Below, piece by piece: positions 37,276-49,920 of a DNA stretch of 64,000 nucleotides (the stretch's first letter is position 1; the number at the start of each line of letters is the position of its first letter). The stretch lies in contig NC_133649.1 of NCBI RefSeq assembly GCF_009905375.1, positions 227,623,275-227,687,274 on the forward strand. Direction: 5' to 3'. Below the pieces are notes generated by a model that worked only from the letters and a program-made list of their open reading frames with translations, made no database searches and was not told where the DNA came from. Position numbers and translations under genes: made by a program. Source of the stretch: Apium graveolens. Taxonomy: Eukaryota > Streptophyta > Magnoliopsida > Apiales > Apiaceae.

Positions 37276-38003
37276 TGTTGGAAACGTATATGGGCTTGGG
37301 CTTAATATAGATCAAATTGATATGACTCAAACACACACTGTATATCTTTGATATTGAAACAAACACCAAGTTTATTTTAAATCTCACAACCACAAAGCTA
37401 CAGCTTGACACAAGGGTACGACCTTATTTCTTTCTCTCTGTTGCTTTACAAACTCACTTCTGTGTATTCTATTACATTCAGAGAGGACCAGCCTATTTAT
37501 AGGCTTCATATATGCATGCATTACATCAGGGCTTACATCACTACTATTTATTACTACATAGACTTTTACCAGCCTACAATACTGACTAACTTAACATGCA
37601 GCCTACCATATTTTACGTATCTATAATTATTGTCAGCCTTCAGACCTTATCTTGACAACCCAGCCTTCTAATCTTGAACAACTGTTATATGCTACGCATT
37701 TCAAGGGAGACTTCATCACATCTCTTGTATGAATTCTTGACCATGCATGCAGGTTGCCTACCATAATATATGCTTCTCTGTTGCTGGATATATAGCTGGT
37801 GCCTGGTGTAGTGTCAACCTTGAATACTATCACCATAATTTATTACACACGCCACCTTGCATGTATTGGTAATCTAGTGCCCACCATATTTTTAGGAATT
37901 AACTTCTGGTTGCTGCTCTTATTTTCTTTCCTTCATATTACTACATCTATAACCCAGCTGTATGTTATTTATTTCAAATTATGGAAGAGTTTGAATTCTA
38001 ACA
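37276..38003 (-). repeat. Element D 5' LTR
   Basis: It is 728 bp, with the same ends as the 3' LTR. The TATA box is at plus-strand 37493-37501. Transcription of gag-pol would start here on the minus strand. Confidence 0.95.
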
Positions 38004-38008
38004 AAAGA

Positions 38009-39227
38009 GTCCACAAAATTTGAGACATAGACATAGAACCACATTCCTTACAATCTTTAGAGGGAAGTTTTATTTTTAGATGTTCAGTATCTAGGTGAAA
38101 TTTTATATGGTATTTGTGTGGTGTTGCACGTATTTTCTATATAACGCATGAATAAGAATCTACATTCATTTCCTAGACCTATCTTGAAATTTAAGGAATT
38201 ATTTATGTTAGCTGAATGACTGCGGTATTGATGGTTATTCTCTACAAATTTACCTGTCCAAGAAAATCTGAATAATGTATTTGACAGGAATTCAAAGTCC
38301 CTGTTGTATGACGTTGATGACTCATGAGTGTTTAGGCTATCATATTTGCATGCTCAGTTAGGGTATAGTTTATCTAATTATTCTATTTAAGATTAAGACC
38401 CCTATCGTTAACAAGTTATAATGTTATTACCCTTGCCATTAACATGTTGTAATGTTATTATACTAATGGTTACAAATTACATAGCCTATAAGCACAACAT
38501 CATGAATTAGTTTAGTATATTAATGATCTACAAGTCGGGATACAGGTGCACAAGATTGAGTTGCAAAATCTTGTAGATCAATACAATAATTTACAGTTTT
38601 GTTGTTGCGTCTGACGTATTATTTTTGTGAATATATAAACATGGTTGTCCTAGTAATTATTTTAAGTAAATTATGAATTTACTTTATAAATATATTATCA
38701 GCACTATTAGCTGACCAACCTTCCTCTGATCCTCTCATTCTCATGCCATTTAAGAATTGTGCCACAGTAAGATTAACATGGTCCAAAATATATCAGTTGA
38801 ACAAAAAAAACCCAATAAATGAACAAATTGGGGTGTCTCTACTCCATGTAAAATTACTGCAATAAACCATTTTTCTCTTTTTCCAGCTTAGGCCTTCTGC
38901 AATTTTTTTTAGCGTGATGACTTCCTTCAGTTTTAGTTGTCTTTCTTGGAAACTACTATTTCTCCATCCCTCATATACAAGTCTTTCCTAATCTCATCGA
39001 ATTAAGGTCTTCATTCTTCATTTAAGATTTATTCACATTACCAAGCTCCATTACACTCTCTAATTTTCTCTTATATCCATTATTACATAATTAAAAACCG
39101 TCCTCTTAGATTGTGGAAAACCTTATAAGAACAGTCTTTTTCATAATCAACCTCAAACTATCAAATGAATACGATTTTATATTATTACAGAGATAGCCTC
39201 GTGCACCTCTAAGACAAGGTAGCTTAG
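38009..39227. other. AT-rich sequence without a recognised gene
   Basis: No convincing ORF. A short repeated phrase (AA.ATGTTATAATGTTATTA-like) occurs around 38410-38460. The last 200 bp (about 38960-39220) are pyrimidine-rich and end with TATTATTACAG before the Helitron first exon, so they may be its leader. No Helitron 5' terminus (TC) could be fixed. Confidence 0.4.
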
Positions 39228-42200
39228 ATGGTGTCTCCTGGAAAGGGGAGAGGGCGGCCACGACTTGTGGTCCCCAGTTTTGTAACAGCGTCACATGAAC
39301 ATAACAGACATGCTCGAATGATTCAGGTTCATTCAACAACAAGTGATTCAGCTACATCATCTACAACAAACAATTTGTCCCAAAGTTCCGGTATTTAACA
39401 TAAAAAGGCTCATATGTTCCAATATTCTCCAGATTCTCAATAATGTTTCCTAATATTTTTCTTCGTATGTAACTTGGTGTTGCTTGCCACAGGTGTCGTT
39501 GATTAGGCTTAAAATTCTTCCCGCAAAAGACACATCCAATCAACATGTTGGCCGTGATTGTAAAAAAATGAGACAATATACTTTTCCCATGGGCACCTTT
39601 TACCTACCATAACTCCCATGGGCTGCCATTTTAATTACTAATGTTGTTATTGTGGCCAAATAAAGAATCACCAGTGAAGCGTATGAACATAGAAAGACGA
39701 AAGATGACTTTTGGTCATTACTTAAATTTTTCGCCCGTTTGAACATACAACTATATTGCATTGACACACCTCTATTTTACAGCTACCTCTAACACAGTCT
39801 TGAACATTGGAGATGCTAATGAAATATGCGGGTACTGTCATGCTAAGGTCTAGTCTAACGAGTTCACCGGCCGAAACACAGGCTCAGGCCCAAAGGGATA
39901 TACAATTTGTTACGGCAAAGGTAAGATTCAATTACCTTTGTCGAAAGAAACTCCTGCAGAATTAATTAGTCTCCTTAGGACCGGTGGTACGCGTAGCAAA
40001 ATGTTTGAAAATAAGAAGCTGACCTACAACAATATATTCTCCTTTACCTCGTTCGGGGGCAATATTGACCACACTCTAAACAATGGTTCCGGACCATTTA
40101 TCTTCCGCGTGCGAGGGCATACCTGTCACAATATTGGATCTCTTAAACCTCCAGATGAGTATGAACCTAAATTTACACAGTTGTACGTGTACGATGGTCA
40201 GGAAGAATTTGATAAGCCCTTACAATTTCCTAGAGGAGATGAAATAAATGCTTCTACTGTAGGTGACCTTTCAAATATGCTCGAACGTGAAAATATGTAG
40301 ACATATGCGGGAACGCTTTCGTGGCATTGAACAGACTGATGTGCGCTTGAGATTATTTGAGAGGCGAACAACAGATGGGCGCTTTTTCAACATTCCAACC
40401 AGGAATGACTACGAATTTGCAGGGCTCGTACTTGATGGCGACTTTGTAAATCACAGGGAAATCCTTGTGGATCATAAAAAATTAGGCTTGCAAAGGGTTA
40501 ATGAACTCCATCCTTGTTTCATGTCATTGTAGTACCCGTTGTTGTTTCGACGAGGTGAGGATGGATATAGAATAAATATAGTGCATCATGGCGTTGATTC
40601 TTCAAACAAGTGTCCCCATAACACTGTTAGTATGTGCGCTTTTCATGCATTTTGGTTGCATTATCGCGAATCGGAGGGACACACCCTCATACATGGAGGT
40701 AGATTATTCTTACAGTATGTCATTGATGCTTGGTGTAGTGTTGAGCGTGTCAGACTAAAATGGGTTAAAAACATCAGTCAGAGATCCGATCAGATTTGTA
40801 TAATAATGTCGTCGACAGCCTCCATCGTGGGGACATCTCAACAGCTGAGATTGGTAGGCGTGTGGTTTTACCATCAATCTTTACAGGGGGATTCCGGTAC
40901 ATGCAACAAAATTTCCAAGATTTTTTGTCTGTTTGCAAACTATATGGCCCCCCTGATCTATTCATAACTTTCACATGCAATCCAAAATGGGAAGAAATTC
41001 AAGTTGCAGTTAGATCCTCAAGTTCACAAGAGGCTTCTATTTATCCAGATATTATCTCCAGGCTTTTCAAAATTAAACTTGACATGATTCTCTCAGATTT
41101 AACCAAGAAAGATGCCTTGGGTCGCGTAAGGGCAGGTACGTTTACTTAAAGTTCCTCTGCACAGACTCAAACTCAGGGTAGAACAAAAAATAAGCCTGAT
41201 GCTATATATGATTTTAAATATATATTTACTTAATATATAAAAAAATAATGATAAAATTTAAGATTGGAAAGACAACCACTACTTATTTTACATATGACAG
41301 GTAGAGAGGCAACAACTTATAAATTACATTTATTGTATAACTAATAAAATTTACATTGGCATAAAAGATAAAAAAAATCAAAGTTATTAGGTGCACTTAC
41401 AATTACTTCTCCATGTTATCATTTGTTGTGTTTCTTTTATGTGCATTGAAGATATTAAATTCCCCCTATTTTTACAGGACATGTATATTTGTTAACATTT
41501 TCTCAATATGTTTTTCAGTTGTTTACACGGTGGAGTTCCAAAAATGTGACCTCCTTCATGCACATCTTGTGTTGTAGTTGGCTGACGGTGATAATCTAAT
41601 AACCCCTACAGACATTGATACCGTGGTCTCCGCTGAGATACTTGATAAAGAAAATGATGTGGTTGCCTACAATGCTGTATCCCAATTCATGATGCATGAG
41701 CCATGTGGGGAAGCAAATCCTCGATGCCCTTGCATACAAAACAATATTTGCACAAAGTATTATCCAAAAAATTTTAACGACACCCATGTCGATGCAGATG
41801 GGTATTCTGCCTATCGTAGGAGGGACACTGGTTAGACCGTGGAGGTTAACAATATTTTTCTAGAAAACATGTTCGTCATGAAATCTTTCATAATCTATAT
41901 AATTGTTTTATTTACCTTTTCTATCTAATGCTTACATTTAAATCACAGGCATGTTGTTCCTTACAATCGGGGGTTGTTAGTCAAGTACCAAGCTCATATA
42001 AACACTGAGTGGTGCATTTATTCACAATATATCAAATACTTGTTTAAATACATTGGTAAAGGACCTAATGCAGCTATAGTTATTGTGGAACCAGCGGGTG
42101 GGGAAGTTACCGCCTCAACAAATGAAGAGCATACAACTTCCAAAACTAATGATATAGATGAGGTGAAAAATTATGTTACATGTCGTTATGTGTCAGCATC

Positions 42201-42416
42201 AGAAGCATGTTGGACATTATTTGAGTTTTTTATACATCATAGGGAGCCCGTTGTACAATGTTTATATTTTCACCTGCAAAATGAGCAAGAGGCCAGATTT
42301 CGTGATAATGAGACCTTGCCCGAAATTGTGCACAGGACTGACGCAGATGATACAATATTGATACAACGGTTCTTGAATAATTGTTGTGACCCACGTGGGC
42401 TCCATCTAACATTTGT
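39228..42416 (+). pseudogene. Helitron Rep (rolling-circle replication initiator) gene, broken and truncated
   Basis: A gene model emerges with three GT-AG introns. Exon 1 (39228-39390) opens MVSPGKGRGRPRL, an AT-hook. Intron 39391-39782 joins in phase to a block with CGYCHAKV (39830-39850). Helitron-like N-terminal sequence follows (39938-41135). Intron 41136-41518 precedes VYTVEFQK...LHAHLVL, the HUH metal site (41557-41565). Intron 41871-41948 precedes IKYLFKYIGKG with the two catalytic-type tyrosines (42037-42039, 42049-42051). Stops lie at 39851, 40298, 40530, 41575 and 41833, with frameshifts near 40300 and 40780. Gypsy G2 cuts it at 42417, and the Pif1-like helicase half is not in the window. 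Rep would nick and join DNA ends for rolling-circle transposition. Confidence 0.75.
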
Positions 42417-43334
42417 TATAACGACTCGTGTATTTCCTTTTTATTTTCAATATTTGAAAGTGTAATAATTAAATAAATAATTAAATAAAATGTGTCTATC
42501 AATTTTTGGCAGCAGTGTGTTGATTTTTACTAATTACCTGTGATCTATTGATATATGGTATGGATTTTTGTGATTTATTATTGAGATATGTGGTTTTGTT
42601 ATGCTTGTAAAAGTGATTTTATTACATTTTTAATTTCATAAATATTTGAATTGCCTCTAACATCTGTTTTATAATTTTATAATTTAAATAATTATTTTTA
42701 GGATTTTACAAAATTGGGAAATCAATATTTCACTAATTATTTATCTTTAAATGATTTCCTGAGTGTGTTTATTATAAATTCCATATTTAATTCCAGAATT
42801 CTTCAAAAATCATGGAATTCATATTTTACTAAGTTTATAATATTCTGGTAATTTTAAAATTATTTTTAAAATTTTTGGGATTAATTTCACCCGCGCGTTG
42901 TTTTGTTTAATTATTAAAACGCGGGTATAAAATGCACCTTAAAAATTGTTTTAAAATTTCAAAATTATGTTTTTATGTACTCCGGGATATTTCTGATATT
43001 TTAAAACTAATTGGAATTTATTTCAAAATGTTTTTAACCGCGCTTTGTTTCGTAAATCCGGGATATAACGAGATTACAGAACCCGGAAATTGCTGAGATA
43101 ATAGGGCGACACGTATCACAATTAAGGATACGTGTCTGCAGCTCCTTATTTGGGAAAATAAACACATCACCCTCCTTTGTCTCTCCTTTTCGGCTTCGAC
43201 TGATTTCTTTTTCTTTTTCTCTCGAAATCTCTGGTTCTCTCTCTCGATCTTCTTCTCTGTTTCTTTCGTTTCTCCCTCCCCCTACCTGGGTTCTTGTTCA
43301 CCTATTTTCCTCGGTTTTCCGGCCTATTTTTCCG

Positions 43335-43640
43335 GTGAGCCGCCACTGTACTCCGGTTTGTCTTGGTTCTGTTTTGTACAGTTTGTATGCATATATATAT
43401 ATACCTGTATATATGTGTGTGCTCTATGTATTTGTGTGTGTGTGTATTAGTGTGATTGTGTGTGTGTGGCGGCGCGTGGCCGCGTGTGGTTACCTTCCTG
43501 CTCTATTGTGTTGCTCCGTTGGCTTGCTCAGTTTGGGCTTTTCAGTTGGGCTTTTGGTTTGGGCCTTGTTGGGCCGCCTGTGTGCTGTTGGTTTGGACTG
43601 TGCGGATTTCAATTTTAATTTTTAATTCATTTTATTGCAG
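43335..43640 (+). other. Predicted GT-AG intron inside the G2 LTR
   Basis: The donor CCG|GTGAG follows a CT-rich leader and the acceptor TTTTATTGCAG|GG is 306 bp on. The 3' LTR has the same structure at 55449-55754, also 306 bp. The reversed solo LTR keeps donor CCG|GTGAG and a TTGCAG acceptor (minus strand 46677-46283, 395 bp) despite divergence. The interval contains open stretches of 96-112 codons rich in Cys, Val and Trp, with no coding resemblance. Confidence 0.4.
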
Positions 43641-44194
43641 GGAATTATTGATTAATATTCGTGATAAAAATGAATTGATGCGGGAAAAGTTTAGTAATTA
43701 ATCGGCGAAATTTTTGGTTGAAATCCGAATTATCGGGTACCCCGAGAATTTTGCCGCCGTACCGCGATGACTCATTACGAGTAGACGGTGGACGGTGATG
43801 ACGTTGTTCCGAGTCCTAATTTTTATAAATAAATAAAACGATTTGTATAAAATGTTTTCGAAAGTAAATCGTATATTGGAATTGTACGTAAATAAATACG
43901 TGATTTTGGAATTGGTGTTGTGACGAAACTTGTGGATTATTGTGATTGTTGACGTCGATTGTAATCAACGGGTAGGCTTATATACAAAAGAGTTGCTGCC
44001 AAAATTTTCTAAAAATTTACTTTAAAAACGTACTTATTTATATTATACGTGTTACCCCTATTTGTGTTTGGATTACGTGATTACGTGATTGCATGTATAA
44101 TTGCTATACGAGTCGGGTTATCAGATTGGGTTATTAGGATGTGAAGATATCAAGCATGTTGATATAACTGATTAGGGTATTCTGTATTTGTAGA

Positions 44195-47100
44195 TGTGAC
44201 TGCCTCAACTCCGGGGTCAGGAGTTGACAACATCAATAACAACAATAACAACATAATATAATCCAACTCAACATTATTATATATACACAACCCCTTTTTT
44301 TCCAAGATCTTTTCCAGGTTTAAATATGACTTAGGTTACAACTATCACAAAACCAACTTGCTAAAGACAATCCAAACAATACTATCTCTGATTAGCAACT
44401 TAACAGACCCGCTTGGGTCCAACACAACTACCTCAGAGGAGCTTAACACGGAAGGAACTGGAACTCTGCCCTGACTACCACGGCAGAATCCCCTAGGCAT
44501 CTGCAATACATATATGAAACATTTTGCAAGGGTGAGCAATCAATTGCTCAGCAGTACCACTATATGAATAATAATCAAAAACAGTTTATGATAAACAATT
44601 ATAGGAACAGAATTTTATAACTTGCTAGAAAACAAGTAAAACATGTGTGAACTGGATATCAAAACTAGCATGCTCTGTAAAACCAAATCATTAGTTGTGT
44701 GCTGTGCATAAATATCAATTTCAATTTTAGCATGCTTCTTTCATTTTCAAATCTTCCGTCCCATCGCAGGACCCATAAAACCATTTGTCCCGTTCCGGGG
44801 ACCCAAAATCATTTGTCCCGTTACGGGAACCATAAAACTTATCCCATCATAGGACCTATAAAACTTGTTCCTCTCCGGGAACCTCAAAATCACTTGCTCA
44901 GATATAAAAGTATTGGATGATCCCTGGTGAGACAGCTGATCAGGCTATCTCCATAGGATAACTCTAGCCTGGCTATCCTATGAAAACTTGTTCCGGAACT
45001 CAGAGACTAGCTAGGTCCCTGTCACACTGGGCTGGTGGTTATAATAGGGTGCGCAACCACTTCGCCTCTTACGCTAACTTCCAGGCCGTTACGGGCCTCC
45101 TACACACACTCATCCAATTATCTGATCATTTTTATCCAGTTTTCCAAATCACTTACCTATCTCTTGTCAAACAATTATATCACAACACACTTTCCAAAAC
45201 ATTTTCATTTTATTCAAAATTTAGAGATAGGCATTTTCAGAAGTTATTTTTCCCCCAAAACCAAGTTAACAAAACAATTTGAAACCTAGGGGATACGTAA
45301 CTTAAATCATTTTGTTCCAGTACGTAATTTATATCAACAATTATTCATATATACTGAACCGTAAAAGATTTGTTCAGGGGTACTTGCCTTACAGAGCTTT
45401 ACAAACGTTACCGATTGAACTGGAGTCGACACGAACGCTTAGGCTTTATCTCCTAACCACTAGATCACCCTGGATTCGACTTCAACACTCAGATCCTTCG
45501 ATTGGAACCTTACTGAGCTCGTCGACTGTCCACTAGGCTATCTTAAGACCAAAGCTAACTCTTGGGCCTTACGACTAGCACCTACAAAGTCGAAACACCC
45601 TAACTTAGACATTCGGTTATGCTTGACATATCCTCGCTAACAATTTACCCGAACGTTAACAAAATCTGACTCGTAATATATTCAATATTATAATAAACGT
45701 ATCAATTAGGGTTCACGTTCTCGAAAATCGGTTCGGTGTTCGATTCCAGAATTTAGGTATATTTGTCATTTACAAAATTAGGGTTATGGGTTTCGCAAAG
45801 TATTCCATCACAACACAAAATCAGGTTTTATACAAAATAGTTACACATATGACCGATTGACGTTCCGATAGTCATTGGGTACGGCCTCGCATTTCCGTAA
45901 TTTAATTTACGAAAATCGGGAAGCACCTCCTTTAATTATCGGCTAACCTGTCGAACGTCCCGACATTAAACCAATCACAACACAATCAATCACAGTCCCA
46001 AAATTCAATCATCCACTTCAGTCAACAACGCCAATTCGCAATTTCACGACACCAATTAACTACACTATTTACTAATTATTATCCGTATTTTTATGTTTTA
46101 ACTCGTGTTTATAATTTTAATCATATTTTGTATTTTAAATTGTAGGACTCAGAAATATTCATCATAGTCCACCGTCGGCGATAAAATTTACGGGTTCCCG
46201 TTATATCGGGCATCCCACATAAATTTCACCAATTTAATATAAATTTAAATTCAAAATTATCACATAATTCATCACTATTTAACTGCAACTCAGCAATTAA
46301 TATTATTTTATTTATTTCTTAAAGCTACGCACATACGCGCAACCAAAAGAGAAGAACCCAGGCAACAAATCAGAAACAACAGAGGAACAGAGGACTGAGA
46401 GCAAAAATCCGGACATAAAACACAACCCACACCATAATCGTTCAACTGGTACATGCACATATATGCATATACACACGCAAACAAACACTTGCAGACCAGG
46501 CCACCACCACCTCGCCGGAAAATCGAGGAAGGGCGGCGATTCCTGGCACGCATCTGAATTACACAGTACATACACACAAGATTATATCTGCAAGTATATA
46601 TATATAATTCAAAAATCAAACGAAACCAGGACAATCATCGAACATGAATGGTCGGAGGAAGACAGCGGTGAACTCACCGGAAACAAAAGGACTAAACCGA
46701 GGGGAAAGAAATAGGTAAGAACATAGTAAAATAGAAGGAGAAAGAGATTGATATGTGAAGAAATTGAGAGAGAGAACAGAGATGACAGAGAGATTGGGGA
46801 GAGAGCGAGAGAATATTAAAGAGAGAGACCGAACCCGAAATTGAAAAGAAAAGGGTTTTACAGGGATCAATGGAGAGAAAAGAGTGGAATAATTTATTTG
46901 TGTTTATCTAATTTGCTAATCATTTTTATTCGAAATCTTTATAATTTAACGAAACGAGGTGCTATTAAAAACTCCTCAAAATAAATCCAAATTAGTGATA
47001 AAATCTTATAAATATCTCGAAACCAATAAAACATAAATGTTTATAATTTTTAAAGCATTTTTGACACATAACTCGGACCCGCGTTCAACGACTAAACGAA

Positions 47101-47565
47101 CCAACGCACGGGTAAACTAATCTCAAAAATTTCCAAAATAATTCTAAAATTCTCGGAATATTCCAAACTTAAAGAAATATGAGTTACATAATTTTTAAAG
47201 AATTTTGGAATTTAAATATGGATTTAACAAATAATTACAATCAGAAAATCATATATGGCTAAATAATTGATGAAATATTGATTTCTCAATTTTAAAAACT
47301 CCTAAAAATAATTAATAAAATTATGAAGCCATAAAAATGATTTTAGGGATAACCCAAGTATTTATGGAAATAAATCCTGAATAAAATCACCTTTCAATAC
47401 AAAAGTGACACAATACAGCTTCACAACGAATTACACAATTAATACACGAACACCAACGATCACACATATTGATATCCAGCTGACAAAACCCACAGACCTA
47501 TTTTATTTATGCAATTATTTAATAATTATACATTTAAACAATATAAAAATATACGAGTCGTTATA
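44195..47565 (-). mobile_element. Solo LTR of the G2 family, reversed (3371 bp)
   Basis: On the minus strand it reads TATAACGACTC...GGCAGTCACA. It is flanked by a perfect 5-bp target-site duplication gtaga (44190-44194 and 47566-47570). The uninterrupted target, ...tttgtagatcccagtcg, is seen in the 3' LTR near 56281-56300. It is longer and clearly diverged from the G2 LTRs. Confidence 0.92.
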
Positions 47566-48698
47566 GTAGATCCCAGTCGAGTCTCACCAGGACCGAAGTC
47601 AGCATAAAAGCTACTTAGAATTTCTAAAGGCGTTCCAAGGCAAGTACCCCTGACCATTCTTTTATGGTTCGGTACGTATGAATAGCTAATGTTTTAATCT
47701 CGTAATGGAACAGAAACGTTTTAAGTTACGTATCCCCTGTAGTTATAAATCACTGTTTTAAATATATTTTGGGGAAAAGTAACTTCGAAAGGTACCTATC
47801 TCGAATGAAATGATTTGCGAACTAGATTTTTCTATGTGTGCTTTTAAAATGAATGATTTTGAAATGAGATAGGTACAAGTGTTTTGAAAACTGGATAAAA
47901 TGATAAGATATGGGATACATAAGGGCCATAGTAGGCCTATTGAGGTGGCGTAAAAGGCTAATTCGGTTGTACGCAAATTATAACCGATTAGTCCAGCAGG
48001 TCGAGACCTAGTTAGTCTCTGAGTTCCGGAACATGTAAATGGGATGGCAGTTAGAGCCGTCTGGTGTTGATAGCTTGATCAGCTGTCTTCACGTATCCTT
48101 TACGTATCTGATTTGGATTTGTGATTCCCGTAAGGGTATAAGTACTTGATATAGTGGCTTTATAAATGTGAATAGCATGCTAAAATTGGACTCTGGTACT
48201 TACACAACACACTACTATGTTGTTTTTTAAAAGCATGCTAGTTAGTGATATCCAGTTATCTCAGCTTTTCATTATATAATGTTGTTCACATGATTACATC
48301 TCTGTTCATATCATTGTTTACGTTACTGTTTTTATCTTGTTATTCATATGTTGGTAATGCTGAGCGATTATGCTCACCCTTGCAATATGTTATGTATATA
48401 TGTCACAGATTCCTAGAAGACCAGTCAAACAGACCCGTGTTCCCGCCCCTTCAGGACTCGGCTCCTCAGAGGTAGTGTATATCAGGCCACATGCGGTCTG
48501 ATAAGCTGAATAAAGCTAGAGTGTGTCAGACTTTTGAATAAATGGGTTATAATAATGTTAACCTGAATCATACTTGAACCTGGATTGGATCTTGGTTCGG
48601 GGTCGAATTAGCATATAATAATACTCTTGTTGTTTATATTTCTGGTGTTTGTGTTGAGTGACGTCAACTCCTGACCCCGGGGTTGAGGTCGTCACAGT

Positions 48699-48711
48699 TG
48701 GTATCAGAGCC
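48699..48711 (+). other. G2 primer binding site (initiator tRNA-Met)
   Basis: TGGTATCAGAGCC begins 3 nt after the LTR end at 48696. Confidence 0.9.
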
Positions 48712-48883
48712 ACAGGTTCAAGTCCCTGATCCAGGTTAGCGATTGTGTCGAATAGGTATAGAATTGAGTCTTAAGGTGTGAGTCGGCAACTCATATAGAG
48801 GATCAAACCTTAGAGTTAGTCAAGGGTTCCGACGGTGTTACACTGGCATCTATTAAATGTTTTGATAGAACTTCCTTGACCTT

Positions 48884-49483
48884 GTGATGTCTTTCCTGTA
48901 TTTATTCTATTGGCAGTGGCCTATTATAACTTCTAGTTCTCCTTCTCGGGAGAACCCTTCAGACCCGGATAGCTCAGATTCCGAGAGGACCCTGTATATT
49001 GTTGCTGAGGAGACCCTTATGCCTCCTTCACCAGTTCCTTCCCTTATACCGAGAGACAACCCTGGACCCAGTACTCGTCCCCGCTGGGTACGTAGGTCTG
49101 TGTCTGCTGTTAGGGATTTTCCTCCCGGCTGTGATCCCAGTTCTTCCTTGTCGAGACCTCCGGTTCCTCCTGTAGCCCCTAGTGTTACTTCTTCTCCGAT
49201 CCCTTACCATGTTTACCGAGCGGTGAATACATCTTTTATCAGAGAGCAGAGTCCGAGGTTGGCTGCTCAGCGTGACCAGATACCCGTTGCACCTTTCTAG
49301 GGCATTCCTGTCCCTTCCGCTGAGGTGCAGGCCCGTGTGCGATCCTTGACCCAGATGGCTGTTGAGAGGGCTAGATCCATTAACCGTTTCATTAGCTCAG
49401 AGTTCAGGGTTGTGCAGTATCTGGACCTAGTAAACTGGTTAGTGTTTGATCTAGGTTCTATCGGTGACAGTGGTAGTGGTTAG
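48884..49483 (+). pseudogene. ORF between PBS and gag of G2, broken by one stop
   Basis: A single frame runs from 48884 to a stop at 49481-49483 with one TAG at 49298-49300. The product is rich in Ser, Pro, Asp and Arg (SSPSRENPSDPDSSDSERT) and ends in a helical segment (EVQARVRSLTQMAVERARS). The true start is unclear: a TTGGCAG acceptor-like site at 48911-48916 suggests the first codons may be intronic. This position, between primer binding site and gag, is unusual for Ty3/gypsy. I do not recognise the protein. Confidence 0.45.
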
Positions 49484-49920
49484 ACCAGGATTGCAGCAGA
49501 GAGATACAAAGCTCAGAGTTGGCTTTTAGGAGTTCTGTAGTTGTTTTATTTGTATATATACATTATATTGTGATAGTTTGTAGTAGGCGGAGGCTGCTAT
49601 GACAACCAATTTTGATGTGTATTTGGATGGTTTCTTTTTAGTTGGATTTCAGTTGTACTAGTTGGATTCATGTTGGATATTGTATTGTAGCTACTTTAAT
49701 TCATTGTTCAGTTTTTATATAGTTTTGTGTTGTTATTATTATTGTTACTATTATTGTTGCTTCTGTTGCTGGCATTTCTAGATTATGATCATTCACTCCG
49801 GACAGATCCAATTAAACTGAGGATGAGGATATTGTCTTAGTGGCAACGCGCTCCTGATGTATATGTATAAAGTTCTTGAAGCAATCCATTTTCTTATATA
49901 TGCATGTTATGTTTCAGGAG

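Larger units (their letters stand above)
32404..38003 (-). mobile_element. Ty1/copia retrotransposon D, full-length and young
   Basis: Two 728-bp LTRs (32404-33131 and 37276-38003) differ at only two positions that I found. The flanks are a perfect 5-bp target-site duplication aaaga (32399-32403 and 38004-38008). The primer binding site and purine tract are in place, and gag-pol is one frame with a single stop. It is the most recent insertion in the window. Domain order and the single-polyprotein layout suggest a Tork-like or related non-Sirevirus lineage, but the clade is not certain. Confidence 0.95.
42417..48696 (+). repeat. G2 5' LTR (about 2.9 kb plus nested solo LTR)
   Basis: It runs TATAACGACTC...GTCACA. 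Excluding the nested solo LTR and one target copy it is about 2904 bp. The start is fixed because three copies diverge upstream of TATAAC: here, at 54535, and the reversed solo LTR end at 47565. It includes a CT-rich leader (43190-43330) followed by a splice-donor-like CCGGTGAG. Confidence 0.88.

Noticed and set aside
39106..39576. Two minus-strand ORFs of 71-78 codons near the Helitron
   Set aside because: They overlap the plus-strand AT-hook exon and intron and show no recognisable motif.
43335..43625. 96-codon ORF in the G2 LTR (and a 112-codon relative at 55477-55815)
   Set aside because: Frames differ between LTR copies, composition is low-complexity Cys/Val/Tyr from TATATG/TGTG repeats, and there is no family resemblance.
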